Of a DNA stretch of 64,000 nt, positions 39,974 to 48,290 are shown piece by piece; the stretch's first letter is position 1, and every line of letters begins with the position of its first letter. The notes beneath the pieces were generated by a model. It worked only from the letters and a program-made list of their open reading frames with translations, did no database searches and was not told where the DNA came from. A program made the position numbers and the translations under genes. Origin of the DNA: Pseudomonas sp. PB101 (GTDB taxonomy: Bacteria; Pseudomonadota; Gammaproteobacteria; Pseudomonadales; Pseudomonadaceae); assembly GCF_009764265.1 (NCBI RefSeq), contig NZ_RWIR01000092.1, positions 310,001-374,000 of the forward strand, in the 5' to 3' direction.

Positions 39974-40893
39974 GAGCGGCCATAGATATTCCTGACGATG
40001 GTGTAAGGCCGGCGCTTGCTTTCGGAGAATACTTTGGAAAGATAGATGCCGATGATGCCCATGCAGGAAAGAATCAGGCCGCCCAGCAACCAGATCGAAA
40101 CCATCACGGAGGTAAAGCCTGCCAGGGTGTAAGAGAAGAACATCCAGTTGATCAACAAATAGGCGGAATAGCAGCAGGCAAACGAGAAAATGATTAGGCC
40201 AAGATAGAAAATTGCGACCAGCGGGAGGACGCTGAACGACGTGACGGAGTTCACCACCAGCGACAGTTTGCGCCTCAAGGTGTAGGTCGATTGGCTGGTG
40301 CTGAGTTTTTGAATCAAGACAGCCTTTTGTACGAAGCCGGTGATGTGAAACAACCCGGCCATAAAGACCTCTCGTTCTTCATGGCGTAATAGCGCATCGA
40401 CATAGCGCCGACTCATCAAGCGAGCGGTGACAATGTTGGCGGGGAGTGACAACCCGGACAACCGGTTAATCAACGTCCAGAAGAGCCCACCACTCAAACG
40501 CTCGAACCACCTTCCCTTACGTTGCTCCTGAACTCCATAGACCACGTCACAGTCTTCACTACGCATTTGTTCGGCGAACGTCACTAGACACTCCGGCGGC
40601 TCCTCCAGGTCGCTGTCGAGCAGGAATACCTCTTCGCCCTTGGCATGGGCAAGTCCGGTCATCATTGCCTTGTGGTGACCGAAGTTCCTGGATAGGTCGA
40701 CCAGTACGACATGAGTATCAGTTTCTGTCAGGCGAATGGCTCGTCCCAAGCTGTCATCAGGCGAGCCGTCGTTGACCAGGACAATTTCATAGTCATCTCC
40801 CACATAGGCCTGCGCAACACTGCTGCAGCGAGCATAAAACTCTTGGAGGTGGTTTGCGGATTGATACAGGGTGGCGACGATGGACAATCTCAT
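39970..40893 (-). CDS. GtrB/DPM1-like family 2 glycosyltransferase
   Basis: The 307-residue enzyme has a GT2 domain (MRLSIVATLYQSANHLQEFY, EIVLVNDGSPDDS, FLLDSDLEEPPE as the DxD-type site) and two C-terminal membrane segments (about 225-285). This plan is that of polyprenyl-phosphate sugar synthases. Working with the adjacent GtrA, it would charge undecaprenyl phosphate with the modified sugar. Overlaps with the flanking genes are four bases. Confidence 0.92.
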   Translation of the reverse strand: MRLSIVATLYQSANHLQEFYARCSSVAQAYVGDDYEIVLVNDGSPDDSLGRAIRLTETDTHVVLVDLSRNFGHHKAMMTGLAHAKGEEVFLLDSDLEEPPECLVTFAEQMRSEDCDVVYGVQEQRKGRWFERLSGGLFWTLINRLSGLSLPANIVTARLMSRRYVDALLRHEEREVFMAGLFHITGFVQKAVLIQKLSTSQSTYTLRRKLSLVVNSVTSFSVLPLVAIFYLGLIIFSFACCYSAYLLINWMFFSYTLAGFTSVMVSIWLLGGLILSCMGIIGIYLSKVFSESKRRPYTIVRNIYGRS

Positions 40894-41576
40894 AGTCTGA
40901 CATGCTTCATATAAGTTTGAGATCCAGGACCACAGTTAAAGAGCAAGTCAAGAATGCTGACCCCGTGAACGAATGGGCCCCACAGTTGTGGGTATTCGCG
41001 GTAGTCACTGTAGTCGAACCAGTGCAGATCAATGCCTTGCGCCTGGAATTGTTCAGGTTGTAAATAATCCTTGGCTGATGGCCCGGAAATATAGTCACTG
41101 GCACCGGTCTGCCGACACAAATCGACCAGACGCTCGGTCTTGCCATCACCCAGTTGATAATCCCAAGAGCACGATATCTTTGTCTTGATGCCCAGGTAAA
41201 CGCAGATAGCCTTGATGAGGTCGCTGTTCAATTGGGTGAGATGGCTGTAGGACATTTCCAGGTACAGAGGTCGAAGCCAACTAGCGATTTCATTGAAATG
41301 TGCTGCGCGTCGGTAGTTGCTTTCGAGGGTTTTCCAATGCTTCACCTGCCAACCATCGACCAGCGGTACGTCGCGGATACGCCGACGAATATCCTGCCCC
41401 ACGGGCACTGTCAGCCATTGCACACCTTGCGGCGTCTTGATCTGGTTGCGATTGCGCCAGTCGTTCTTGGTGAACTGCATGTCGTCGTAGAGGATGAACT
41501 CATCGACCGCAGCGATCATGTCGAAATAGCCCTTCCAGGGTATGTAGTTCGACTGGAGAATCGCGACGGTCTTCAT
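40890..41576 (-). CDS. WbqC-family protein
   Basis: The 228-residue protein opens with MKTVAILQSNYIPWKGYFDM and has IAAVDEFILYDDMQFTKNDW plus RNRNQIKTPQGVQWLTVPV, the WbqC family hallmark. The family occurs in O-antigen and flagellar glycan loci, probably as amide- or acyl-forming enzymes on amino sugars; direct biochemistry is limited. I choose ATG 41576, whose first bases overlap the upstream stop, rather than the extended frame to 41627. Confidence 0.9.
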   Translation of the reverse strand: MKTVAILQSNYIPWKGYFDMIAAVDEFILYDDMQFTKNDWRNRNQIKTPQGVQWLTVPVGQDIRRRIRDVPLVDGWQVKHWKTLESNYRRAAHFNEIASWLRPLYLEMSYSHLTQLNSDLIKAICVYLGIKTKISCSWDYQLGDGKTERLVDLCRQTGASDYISGPSAKDYLQPEQFQAQGIDLHWFDYSDYREYPQLWGPFVHGVSILDLLFNCGPGSQTYMKHVRL

Positions 41577-42838
41577 GGCTGCTTGACGCTGGCGTCCCAG
41601 GCGCCCGGGAAGTAGCACCCCTGGCATTTTGCCTGCGCGACCTGCTGGAGATGGAAGGAAATGCAGAACAACAGCGCCAGCGCCCAGAAACGCAATGCAG
41701 CCGGTGAAGGTTTGAATGCAAAGTTCAGAACGATCGCGACGAAAACCGGTGCCATCAGCAGGTAGTCATACAGGTACGGATGAATGGCAACGGCCTGCGG
41801 CCACAGCAGGCCGGTCATCACGTATTGCGAAAAAAGCAGGAAGTAGAACATGCCGATGCCGGCCAACGGGGAGGTCCCCGCCGGTGCCGCAACGCCGGCA
41901 GGTTCACGCCGTTTGATCATGCGCAAACAGGCCAACTGGGCTACCAGGAACAGGATCGGCACGGCAATGGTCCCAAATGGCCGCGGGAACTGCGGAACAA
42001 GTACCGACTTCAGGACGTTGGTGAAATACGTGGTGTCGCCATCCAGGCCAGCGCGAAACAGCCAGCTGCTGTTGGACGAGGTGAAACCCAGCGCCTTCGA
42101 TATCAGCGGGGATGGCAGATAGAAGGCAACGGCCGCAACGAGGGCCACCAATGCCAGACGACACATTCGTCTGTCGAGACCGTCGCTGCGGCATGCCCAA
42201 ACCAGCAAGGCGAGGCCCAGCAACGCTGCCGAGATCGGAGTAAACACGGCAAACAACACGATCACTGTCATGACCGCCGTGGACCGTTCCTGATTTTTCC
42301 AGATAAAGAACGCAGCCAGCGCCTGGGACGCAAATATCAATGGGAACGTATTGTCGACGTTGAATCGGGCCGAAGAAATCCAGAATCCCGGCATCGACAC
42401 CATGAATACGACCGATAACAGAATCAGCAGCCCCTGACCGAATGCCAGGCGCTTTTCCACCAGACGGGACAGAAAAAAGAACGTAACGCCTGCCAGCGAA
42501 ATGATGTTCAGGAAAGCCCCTGTCACTCTCATCGGTAATGCCGACACATACATTTCCACTTTATAGAGGGCGTACATGTAGAACAGATAAGCCGTGGAGT
42601 GGTTGGAATACGCGATCTTTTTTGCGTAGTCCTCCATCGAATAGAAGACGAGGAAACCGTGCTGCGAAAAAGCGTGTTGCTCCCAGATGGGGAACGTGAA
42701 GTTTCTCAGGCGCTCGGGCTGGGTCGCAATCTGGCTTGCCGCTTCCCGGAAGCCCAGGGAGTAGACCACGCCGATGGTTATGACAATTGCCAGCAAGTAT
42801 AAGCAGGAGAAAAGCTTATTATTTTTTATAAAGATCAT
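41573..42838 (-). CDS. Polytopic membrane protein, probable GT-C-type glycosyltransferase
   Basis: From ATG 42838 the product has 421 residues and about ten membrane helices. A long loop after the first helix (RNFTFPIWEQHAFSQHGFLV) contains acidic and aromatic residues. This is the general look of GT-C or GtrII-like enzymes that transfer a lipid-linked sugar to a glycan in the periplasm. It is the first gene of the leftward glycan operon. The frame is open further upstream to 42988, but GGAACAG precedes 42838. The assignment is by topology and context only. Confidence 0.65.
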   Translation of the reverse strand: MIFIKNNKLFSCLYLLAIVITIGVVYSLGFREAASQIATQPERLRNFTFPIWEQHAFSQHGFLVFYSMEDYAKKIAYSNHSTAYLFYMYALYKVEMYVSALPMRVTGAFLNIISLAGVTFFFLSRLVEKRLAFGQGLLILLSVVFMVSMPGFWISSARFNVDNTFPLIFASQALAAFFIWKNQERSTAVMTVIVLFAVFTPISAALLGLALLVWACRSDGLDRRMCRLALVALVAAVAFYLPSPLISKALGFTSSNSSWLFRAGLDGDTTYFTNVLKSVLVPQFPRPFGTIAVPILFLVAQLACLRMIKRREPAGVAAPAGTSPLAGIGMFYFLLFSQYVMTGLLWPQAVAIHPYLYDYLLMAPVFVAIVLNFAFKPSPAALRFWALALLFCISFHLQQVAQAKCQGCYFPGAWDASVKQP

Positions 42839-43052
42839 CTGTTCCAGTATTCGCAATACGCTTGGGATAATGGGTGCCAGTGCGGGAGGCCCAACGCGGC
42901 ATTTGCTGCCAAACGAGGTAGAATCGGGTAGCGATCGGGGGAAAGGCCCGTAGTATAAGGGATTACGGTCAGGCGGCAGCGCGATCATAATCTAGATGTA
43001 CGGTCTGGTGAAGCGCTCCTCGTAGTGAATGGCGAATTGATTCTTCGTGCTT

Positions 43053-43072
43053 TTCCTGCCGGCACCCTACAA
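43053..43072 (+). repeat. Degenerate copy of the tRNA-Thr 3' end (possible attR)
   Basis: TTCCTG, CCGGCACC and TACAA occur in the same order as in the 3' end of tRNA-Thr and its flank, with three bases missing and one changed. A terminator hairpin follows directly, as it does after the intact tRNA. Confidence 0.45.
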
Positions 43073-43076
43073 AACT

Positions 43077-43104
43077 AAGCCCCTGCAAAAATGCAGGGGC
43101 TTAG
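43077..43104. terminator. Terminator-like hairpin
   Basis: AAGCCCCTGCA pairs with TGCAGGGGCTT around AAA. It can end the leftward SDR operon and also read-through from the island side. Confidence 0.8.
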
Positions 43105-43131
43105 TTGTTTCCGGGGTTTGCAAAAGCGCTT

Positions 43132-43842
43132 TTAATGTCCCGCGCTCTGCCCACCATCCACGTGCAGGATTTCGCCGGTCACGAACTTGGCGCCGTCCAG
43201 ATACACGACCGCTTGCGCAATGTCATCGACCTCGCCCATGTGCCCGAGCGGGTGCAGGCTGCCCAGTGCTGCGTGGGTTTCCTCGCCATGCATCGGGGTC
43301 TTGATGATGCCTGGGCTGACCGCGTTCACCCGGATCCCGCGCTTGGCGTATTCGATGGCCAAGGATCTGGTTGCCGCGTTGAGGCCGCCTTTGGTCAGCG
43401 ATGCAAGCACCGATGGCACGCCGTCGATGGCGTGGTCCACCAGGCTGGTGGTGATGTTGACGACGTGGCCGCTGCCTTGCTTTTCCATCTCGGCGATGGC
43501 GAGTTGGGTGATGTAGAAGAAGCCGTTGACGTTCACCGACAACACATTGGCGTAGTCTTCTGCGGTGTACGCGGTGAAGGGCTTGGCGATGAAGATCCCG
43601 GCGTTGTTGACCAGGGTGTCGATGCGACCGAAACGGGCCATCGCTTCACGGATGACGCGCTGGGCGGTTTCCGGCTCGCCGATGTCACCGGCCACGGTGA
43701 GAATGTCCGGATCGCTGGACGGTTTGATCGAGCGCGAAGTGGCGACGATCCGGTAACCGAGTTCACGAAAGGCTTTGACCATACCGTCGCCGAGACCCTG
43801 GGACGCACCGGTGATGACGATGACCTTTTTCGAAATGCTCAT
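43132..43842 (-). CDS. SDR-family protein lacking the catalytic tyrosine
   Basis: The 236-residue protein has a clear short-chain dehydrogenase fold: the cofactor motif ITGASQGLGDG, LVNNAGIF, the active-site serine strand HVVNITTS, and VNAVSPGIIKTPM. At the YxxxK site the sequence is LASLTKGG, with Ala where Tyr is expected and Lys kept. NAD(P) binding should be normal, but the usual proton-donor is absent, so its chemistry must be altered or lost. It is the last gene of a tautomerase-FrnE-SDR operon. I use ATG 43842; the frame is open to 43860. Confidence 0.9.
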   Translation of the reverse strand: MSISKKVIVITGASQGLGDGMVKAFRELGYRIVATSRSIKPSSDPDILTVAGDIGEPETAQRVIREAMARFGRIDTLVNNAGIFIAKPFTAYTAEDYANVLSVNVNGFFYITQLAIAEMEKQGSGHVVNITTSLVDHAIDGVPSVLASLTKGGLNAATRSLAIEYAKRGIRVNAVSPGIIKTPMHGEETHAALGSLHPLGHMGEVDDIAQAVVYLDGAKFVTGEILHVDGGQSAGH

Positions 43843-43887
43843 GATGAAGACCTCTGACAATCAAGAATGGGGGTAGAAAATCGGTAA

Positions 43888-44544
43888 TCAGGCTTCGGCC
43901 GGTGCCTTGGCCATTTGTCGCAACATCTGTTCGTAGTACTCGACCGATTGCGAACCGGACACCAGGTGGTGACCGTTGAGCACCATCGCCGGGACCGAAT
44001 TGATGCCGCGCTGCTGGTAATACGTTTCAAGCTCCCGCACTTCGTCGGCGAACGCACCGGACGCCAGCACCTCTTGTGCACTTGCCCCATCCAGCCCCGC
44101 TTCAGTCGCCAGCCGCACCAGGGTTTGCTGATCGCTCGGGTTCTGGCCCGCGCTGAAGTAGGCCTGTAGCAACACCTTCTTCAGCTCGACCTGCCGCCCT
44201 TCCTGCAACGCCCACAGCAACAAGCGGTGCGCATCGAAGGTGTTGTAGAAATGTGTGCGCTTCTCCAGATCGAATTTGAAACCGATGGCCTCGCCGCGAG
44301 CGATCTGCATGGCCTTGCCAGCAGCGACTTCGTCGGCGGTTCTGCCGTACTTGCGCATCAAGTGCTCGACCGCTTGCTCACCTTCGACCGGCATGTTCGG
44401 GTTCAGCTCGAACGGCTTGTAGGTCAGCTCGACCGAGACTTCCCCGGCCACGTTCTCGATTGCCTGCTCCAGCGCCGTCGCTCCCAGCGCGCACCAGGGG
44501 CACACCACATCGGAGATGAAATCGATGGTGACCGACGCCGTCAT
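43888..44544 (-). CDS. FrnE/DsbA-family oxidoreductase
   Basis: This 218-residue cytoplasmic protein has the thioredoxin-fold CPWC motif near the start (ISDVVCPWCALG) and the FrnE-type middle (THFYNTFDAHRLLLWALQEG). FrnE proteins are disulfide isomerase-like, although some act with glutathione. It lacks a signal peptide. The stop of the tautomerase gene overlaps its start by four bases, and the SDR gene follows 45 bases on. The group may detoxify electrophiles, which is inference. Confidence 0.92.
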   Translation of the reverse strand: MTASVTIDFISDVVCPWCALGATALEQAIENVAGEVSVELTYKPFELNPNMPVEGEQAVEHLMRKYGRTADEVAAGKAMQIARGEAIGFKFDLEKRTHFYNTFDAHRLLLWALQEGRQVELKKVLLQAYFSAGQNPSDQQTLVRLATEAGLDGASAQEVLASGAFADEVRELETYYQQRGINSVPAMVLNGHHLVSGSQSVEYYEQMLRQMAKAPAEA

Positions 44545-44762
44545 GACTTGCCCTCCGCCTCGGCCAGTTGCTTGCGGTACTGAGTGGTGGTGATACCGGC
44601 GTAACCCCAGTTATCGGTGTCGACTTCCTCGATCACGATGTGGGTCAGGTCAGGGCGTTTGTTGAGGACGCGTTCCAGTGTTTCAGTGATTTCGGCAATC
44701 ACCTGAGCTTTCTGCTCAGTGGTAACACCATCGCGGGTGATGCGTACGGTTACGAAAGGCAT
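44541..44762 (-). CDS. 4-oxalocrotonate tautomerase family protein
   Basis: The 73-residue protein starts MPFVTVRITRDGVTTEQKAQ, so Met removal exposes the catalytic Pro1. The rest follows the small tautomerase pattern (VIAEITETLERVLNKRPDLT then HIVIEEVDTDNWGYAG). Such enzymes convert enols and ketones; the substrate is unknown. It is the first gene of the operon with FrnE and SDR proteins. Confidence 0.9.
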   Translation of the reverse strand: MPFVTVRITRDGVTTEQKAQVIAEITETLERVLNKRPDLTHIVIEEVDTDNWGYAGITTTQYRKQLAEAEGKS

Positions 44763-44982
44763 GAGGGAAACTCCAGTGACCTTCCCGTCGGGATGATGGG
44801 AGAGGCGTTGGAGATGAATGTAGGGGGTTATGTCAGGGTGAAAAAGGTGGGGGCGGGAACTTCATTCGTTACGTGGTGTAATGAATAAAGGAGTAGGCAT
44901 ACAAATGGGCTGGCGCCCATCGAGAGACCTGCCGAGCTTCTCAATTTCGGCGATGTGTTTAGAAGGGAATATGCCTTCTTAG

Positions 44983-45267
44983 CTAAATCGCTTGAAGGTC
45001 ACGCAATGCCTCAGGATGCTGACTCGCCACACGCAACAGCGTCTGCGCCGCTCCCGTCGGTTGCCGCCGCCCCTGCTCCCAATCCTGCAACGTTCGCAAA
45101 CTGACTCCAATCAGCTTGGCGAATGCGCTTTGAGATACACCGACTTTGGCCCGCGCTTCAGCTGCTGCAGACAACGGCACCTCTGTCACACGAGCGGCTT
45201 TGCCCGCTTTCATTTGACGCACAGAATCCAGCAAGTCCTGCTGGAATTGCTCCAGTTCATTGACCAT
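44983..45267 (-). CDS. higA: HigA-type antitoxin
   Basis: The 94-residue protein has an acidic N-terminal part that should wrap the toxin and a Xre-type helix-turn-helix (ARAKVGVSQSAFAKLIGVSL, then RTLQDWEQGRRQPTG) that should bind the operator upstream of the pair. Its start overlaps the toxin stop by 11 bases. Toxin-first order is typical of HigBA modules. Confidence 0.9.
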   Translation of the reverse strand: MVNELEQFQQDLLDSVRQMKAGKAARVTEVPLSAAAEARAKVGVSQSAFAKLIGVSLRTLQDWEQGRRQPTGAAQTLLRVASQHPEALRDLQAI

Positions 45268-45574
45268 TGCTGATTTCCTCCTTCAGTTGCTTGAGGAAGG
45301 CTGCGGGTAAATTGTCGAACTTCGCCTTGGTGTAGGCGATTAACAACCAGATTGAGCCTTCAGAAAGCGTGTTGTAGTAAATGATACGGGTACCGCCTCG
45401 TTTGCCCATCCCGCTACGGGACCAACGGACCTTGCGTAGGCCACCGCTACCAGGCACCACATCGCCGGCCAACGGATTAGCTACCAGCCAGGTAATGAAT
45501 TCATGACGTTCGCCATCGTCCCAGATGGATTCAGCATAACGCTTGAAAATTTCGGTTTCGATAATCGTGAACAT
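45257..45574 (-). CDS. higB: HigB/RelE-type toxin
   Basis: The 105-residue product (MFTIIETEIFKRYAESIWDD) has the RelE/HigB-2 fold signatures: GLRKVRWSRSGMGKRGGTRI, then YYNTLSEGSIWLLIAYTKAK. Such toxins cut mRNA on the ribosome when free. ATG 45574 is chosen because a 19-bp palindromic operator lies directly upstream; the frame extends to 45736. It is cotranscribed with the antitoxin. Confidence 0.9.
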   Translation of the reverse strand: MFTIIETEIFKRYAESIWDDGERHEFITWLVANPLAGDVVPGSGGLRKVRWSRSGMGKRGGTRIIYYNTLSEGSIWLLIAYTKAKFDNLPAAFLKQLKEEISNGQ

Positions 45575-45583
45575 GAACCTGAC

Positions 45584-45602
45584 TATACGGCATTGCCGTA
45601 TA
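45584..45602. promoter_or_regulatory. Palindromic operator of higBA
   Basis: TATACGGCATTGCCGTATA has two perfect nine-base arms around one T. It begins ten bases before the toxin ATG, and its TATAC/GTATA ends could overlap the -10 box. It is the probable binding site of the HigA dimer for autorepression. Confidence 0.8.
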
Positions 45603-45745
45603 TGCGAGCAATCGATTTGAAGTGCTAAGACGTGTCGCAATTTTTCACTTTTTGCAACACGTCTTCCGAACATGTCGCCGCGGACGACACGTTCGCCAGA
45701 CGTGTTACCAAAATCGAGTTTTGACGACATGAGCACATCAACAGC

Positions 45746-45779
45746 ACAAAAAAGCCCCGAACCAGTCGGGGCTTCTTCA
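45746..45779. terminator. Terminator between oprD-like and higBA genes
   Basis: AAAAGCCCCGA pairs with TCGGGGCTTCTT around ACCAG. It is positioned to end rightward transcription and to sit downstream of the leftward OprD gene's neighbour. Confidence 0.75.
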
Positions 45780-45819
45780 CTCTCAGCCTTGCATCAGGCC
45801 TCGACACCACAACCCATCA

Positions 45820-47106
45820 TCAAAAAATATTGATCGGGTAATCCACAAACACACGCACTTCGTTGCCGCTGACGTTGTACTCGCTCGACTTCTGCGACAC
45901 GCGCAGGACCGAGCTGCGCAGTTTCACGCTGAGGTCTTTGGCCGGGCCGCTTTGGACGACGTATTTGATCTGATTGAAGATCTCGCGCTCGGTGCCGCCT
46001 TCGCTGGTGGAGGTGGTGATGTTGTCACCGCGCACGTAGGCGAAGTTGTAGCTCAGGCCCGGTACACCGAAGGTGCTGAAGTCCAGGCCGTAGCCAAGCT
46101 GCCAGCTGCGTTCGTCTTCGGCATTGAAGTCCGACCAGTAAGAGTTCGCCAGGTAGATGGTGTTGCCACCGTCGCCGACGCGACCCTGGTCTTTCTGGTA
46201 GCCGCCGTAGGCGTAGCCCAGGTTGCTGTCGCCGGAGCTGCGCTGGTGCGCGAGGGTGAACGAGTGCGGGCCGGTGATGAAGGTGGCCGCCAGGCTCCAG
46301 ATCTTGTTGTCGTCGCCGGTGATACCGTTGTCGCGGACGTAGGAATCGTCCAGCTTGGTGCGGTAGCCGTTGAAGTCCAGGGTCAGGGACTGATCCTTGT
46401 CGATCGGAAACACGTAGTTGGCGTTCACGTATTGTTTCTTCAGCACGTCTTCGACGTCGGAAGCGTAGAGCGCGGCCTTGAATTGCTCGGTGAACTGGTA
46501 GCTACCGCCCAACACGTTGATCGACTTCAGGCCACCGCTGTCGCGGCCTTCAGCGCTTTTACGCGATTCGGCGGTGAAGCGACCGGCGTCCAGTTGCAGG
46601 CCTTTGATCTCCCTGGAGGTGATCAAGGTACCGGTGTAGCTTTCCGGCAGCAGGCGCGAGTTGTCGTAGTTCAGCACCGGCAAGGCCGGCATCTGGTCAC
46701 CGTAAGTCAGGGTGGTGCTGGACAGGCGGAACTTGATCGCTGCGCCGCCCTTGGACAGGTCGTCCGCCGGCTCGCCGCTGGCGCCCTTCTTGAAGAAGTC
46801 GATGCCTTGCGCGCCGCTACGGTCTTCGCTGCGTTCCAGGTTCAGGGCGTACAGGCCGAAAGCGTCCACACCCACACCGACGGTGCCTTGGGTGAAGCCG
46901 GACGAGAACGTGCCGATGGCCGCCTGGCCCCACTCGGATTTGTCCGGGTTACCGTCTTTGTAATCACGGTTCATGTAGGCATTGCGCAGCAGCACTTTGA
47001 GGCTGCTGTCTTGAACAAAACCCTTGGATTCGGCCTGGTCGTTAGCCATGGCCTGTGAAGCGCTCAAAATCCCCAGAGCGATCAGGCTGATTCGCTTGTT
47101 CAACAT
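45820..47106 (-). CDS. OprD-family outer membrane porin
   Basis: This 428-residue protein has a signal peptide (MLNKRISLIALGILSASQAM, cleavage AMA/N) and opens with the OprD pattern KGFVQDSSLKVLLRNAYMNR. Other conserved blocks are EWGQAAIGTFSSGFTQGTVG, FRLSSTTLTYGDQMP and a terminal ...VDYPINIF with the final Phe. OprD porins admit specific small molecules such as basic amino acids, organic acids or peptides; the substrate here is not evident. It is a single gene bounded by terminators. Confidence 0.95.
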   Translation of the reverse strand: MLNKRISLIALGILSASQAMANDQAESKGFVQDSSLKVLLRNAYMNRDYKDGNPDKSEWGQAAIGTFSSGFTQGTVGVGVDAFGLYALNLERSEDRSGAQGIDFFKKGASGEPADDLSKGGAAIKFRLSSTTLTYGDQMPALPVLNYDNSRLLPESYTGTLITSREIKGLQLDAGRFTAESRKSAEGRDSGGLKSINVLGGSYQFTEQFKAALYASDVEDVLKKQYVNANYVFPIDKDQSLTLDFNGYRTKLDDSYVRDNGITGDDNKIWSLAATFITGPHSFTLAHQRSSGDSNLGYAYGGYQKDQGRVGDGGNTIYLANSYWSDFNAEDERSWQLGYGLDFSTFGVPGLSYNFAYVRGDNITTSTSEGGTEREIFNQIKYVVQSGPAKDLSVKLRSSVLRVSQKSSEYNVSGNEVRVFVDYPINIF

Positions 47107-47185
47107 TTTGTTTTTTTCCTTAGTACGGTTGATACGCGCTGTGTCGAACGGCTGAAACGGCGCTATCGCGCTCTTTTTTCAAGGC

Positions 47186-47238
47186 GAAAACAAAAAGGCC
47201 CGCCCACGATTTCTCGCGGCGGGCCTTTTTATTGTTTT
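47186..47238. terminator. Hairpin upstream of the OprD gene
   Basis: AAAAAGGCCCGCC pairs with GGCGGGCCTTTTT around a 16-base centre. A-rich and T-rich flanks make it bidirectional. It separates the DsbA-like gene from the porin. Confidence 0.8.
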
Positions 47239-47367
47239 TGAGTCGTGGCGGTCGGCCACAGGCGTTGGGCCGAATCGTAGCTGCGAGCTCAACAATGTGT
47301 CAATTTCATGAATCGTCTACAAACAGGCAAAAAACGTCTAGGAAGTTGCTTTACGCGGCAGGATTAT

Positions 47368-48039
47368 TCAATCGACGCAGCCATCCAGGCCACAGGCTGC
47401 TACGGGACCGGATGAGTGCTGCTCCGGCAACGACTGACCCAGCCATTGCGCAAACGCCTGGGGTTTACCCAGCCATGGCCCGATATCGATCAGGGTGAAT
47501 TGCTCATCGTGCTCAAGCACCAGGGTCGGAAAACCCTGCCCGCCAACCTTGGCCAGTAACGCCCGGCTGTCCCGGATATGGCTTTCGGTGTCGACCATCC
47601 TGAAGGCTCTTTCGAAGTCTTGAGGATCCAGCCCCATGCCGTGGGCCAGTTCAAACAAGACCGACTCGTCGGCGATGCGGCGCCCTTCCACGTAGTGAGC
47701 ACTTTGCAGACGCCCCAGCAACTCCAGCCCGCGACCGGCCATTTGCTCGGCAGCCAGCACCGCGGCGATGGGTGGAGCCGAGTCGAACACGGCGGAATGA
47801 TCACGCAGCAAACCTTCGAAATAGGCTTCGCCGAACGGCTGCCCGCTGTATTCGGCAATGCGCCGGTCGTGAGGCATGACGTAACTGCGCAGTTGTGGCG
47901 AAACCTTTTGCCGATTGGCCCCCGTCATCATGCCGCCGCCGTGGGCAAGCACCGGTAGCACAGCCTGGGCGGCTTGCACCAGCGGTTTGGCGCCGTAGCA
48001 CCAACCGCACAACGGGTCGTAGATGTAATGCAGGATCAT
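47368..48039 (-). CDS. DsbA-family protein (FrnE-like), CGWC type
   Basis: The 223-residue protein has a thioredoxin fold with a CGWC site at the start (LHYIYDPLCGWCYGAKPLVQ) and GGQGFPTLVLEHD, where the cis-proline should lie. It ends GLDGCVD with two more cysteines. It has no signal peptide, so the cytoplasm is likely. Similar proteins are called DsbA-like or protein-disulfide isomerases, with unknown partners. I use ATG 48039; the frame extends to 48093. Confidence 0.88.
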   Translation of the reverse strand: MILHYIYDPLCGWCYGAKPLVQAAQAVLPVLAHGGGMMTGANRQKVSPQLRSYVMPHDRRIAEYSGQPFGEAYFEGLLRDHSAVFDSAPPIAAVLAAEQMAGRGLELLGRLQSAHYVEGRRIADESVLFELAHGMGLDPQDFERAFRMVDTESHIRDSRALLAKVGGQGFPTLVLEHDEQFTLIDIGPWLGKPQAFAQWLGQSLPEQHSSGPVAACGLDGCVD

Positions 48040-48231
48040 GGGAAAGCTCCGACAGAAACTCAGGAAAATTCGATGTCGACAGGTTAGTGCCACAACGGTC
48101 CCGGAAAAACGCCGGATCGGCTTTCAGTCTGTTGCTTGAATCGGTCGAATGGCTGCGCAAACACTTTGTATGAATTCAGACATAATTCGAAACAATCAAA
48201 TGAGATAAATTCTCAATAACGACTAACAGCG

Positions 48232-48250
48232 GTAAATGACAAGCATTACT
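48232..48250 (+). promoter_or_regulatory. Fur box-like site upstream of the siderophore receptor
   Basis: GTAAATGACAAGCATTACT matches 13 of 19 positions of the Fur consensus GATAATGATAATCATTATC. It lies 40-60 bp before the receptor start. Iron repression is expected for this gene class. Confidence 0.5.
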
Positions 48251-48290
48251 ATTCGCACCCTCCAGATGCTTCAACCTAAAAATCCTACGG

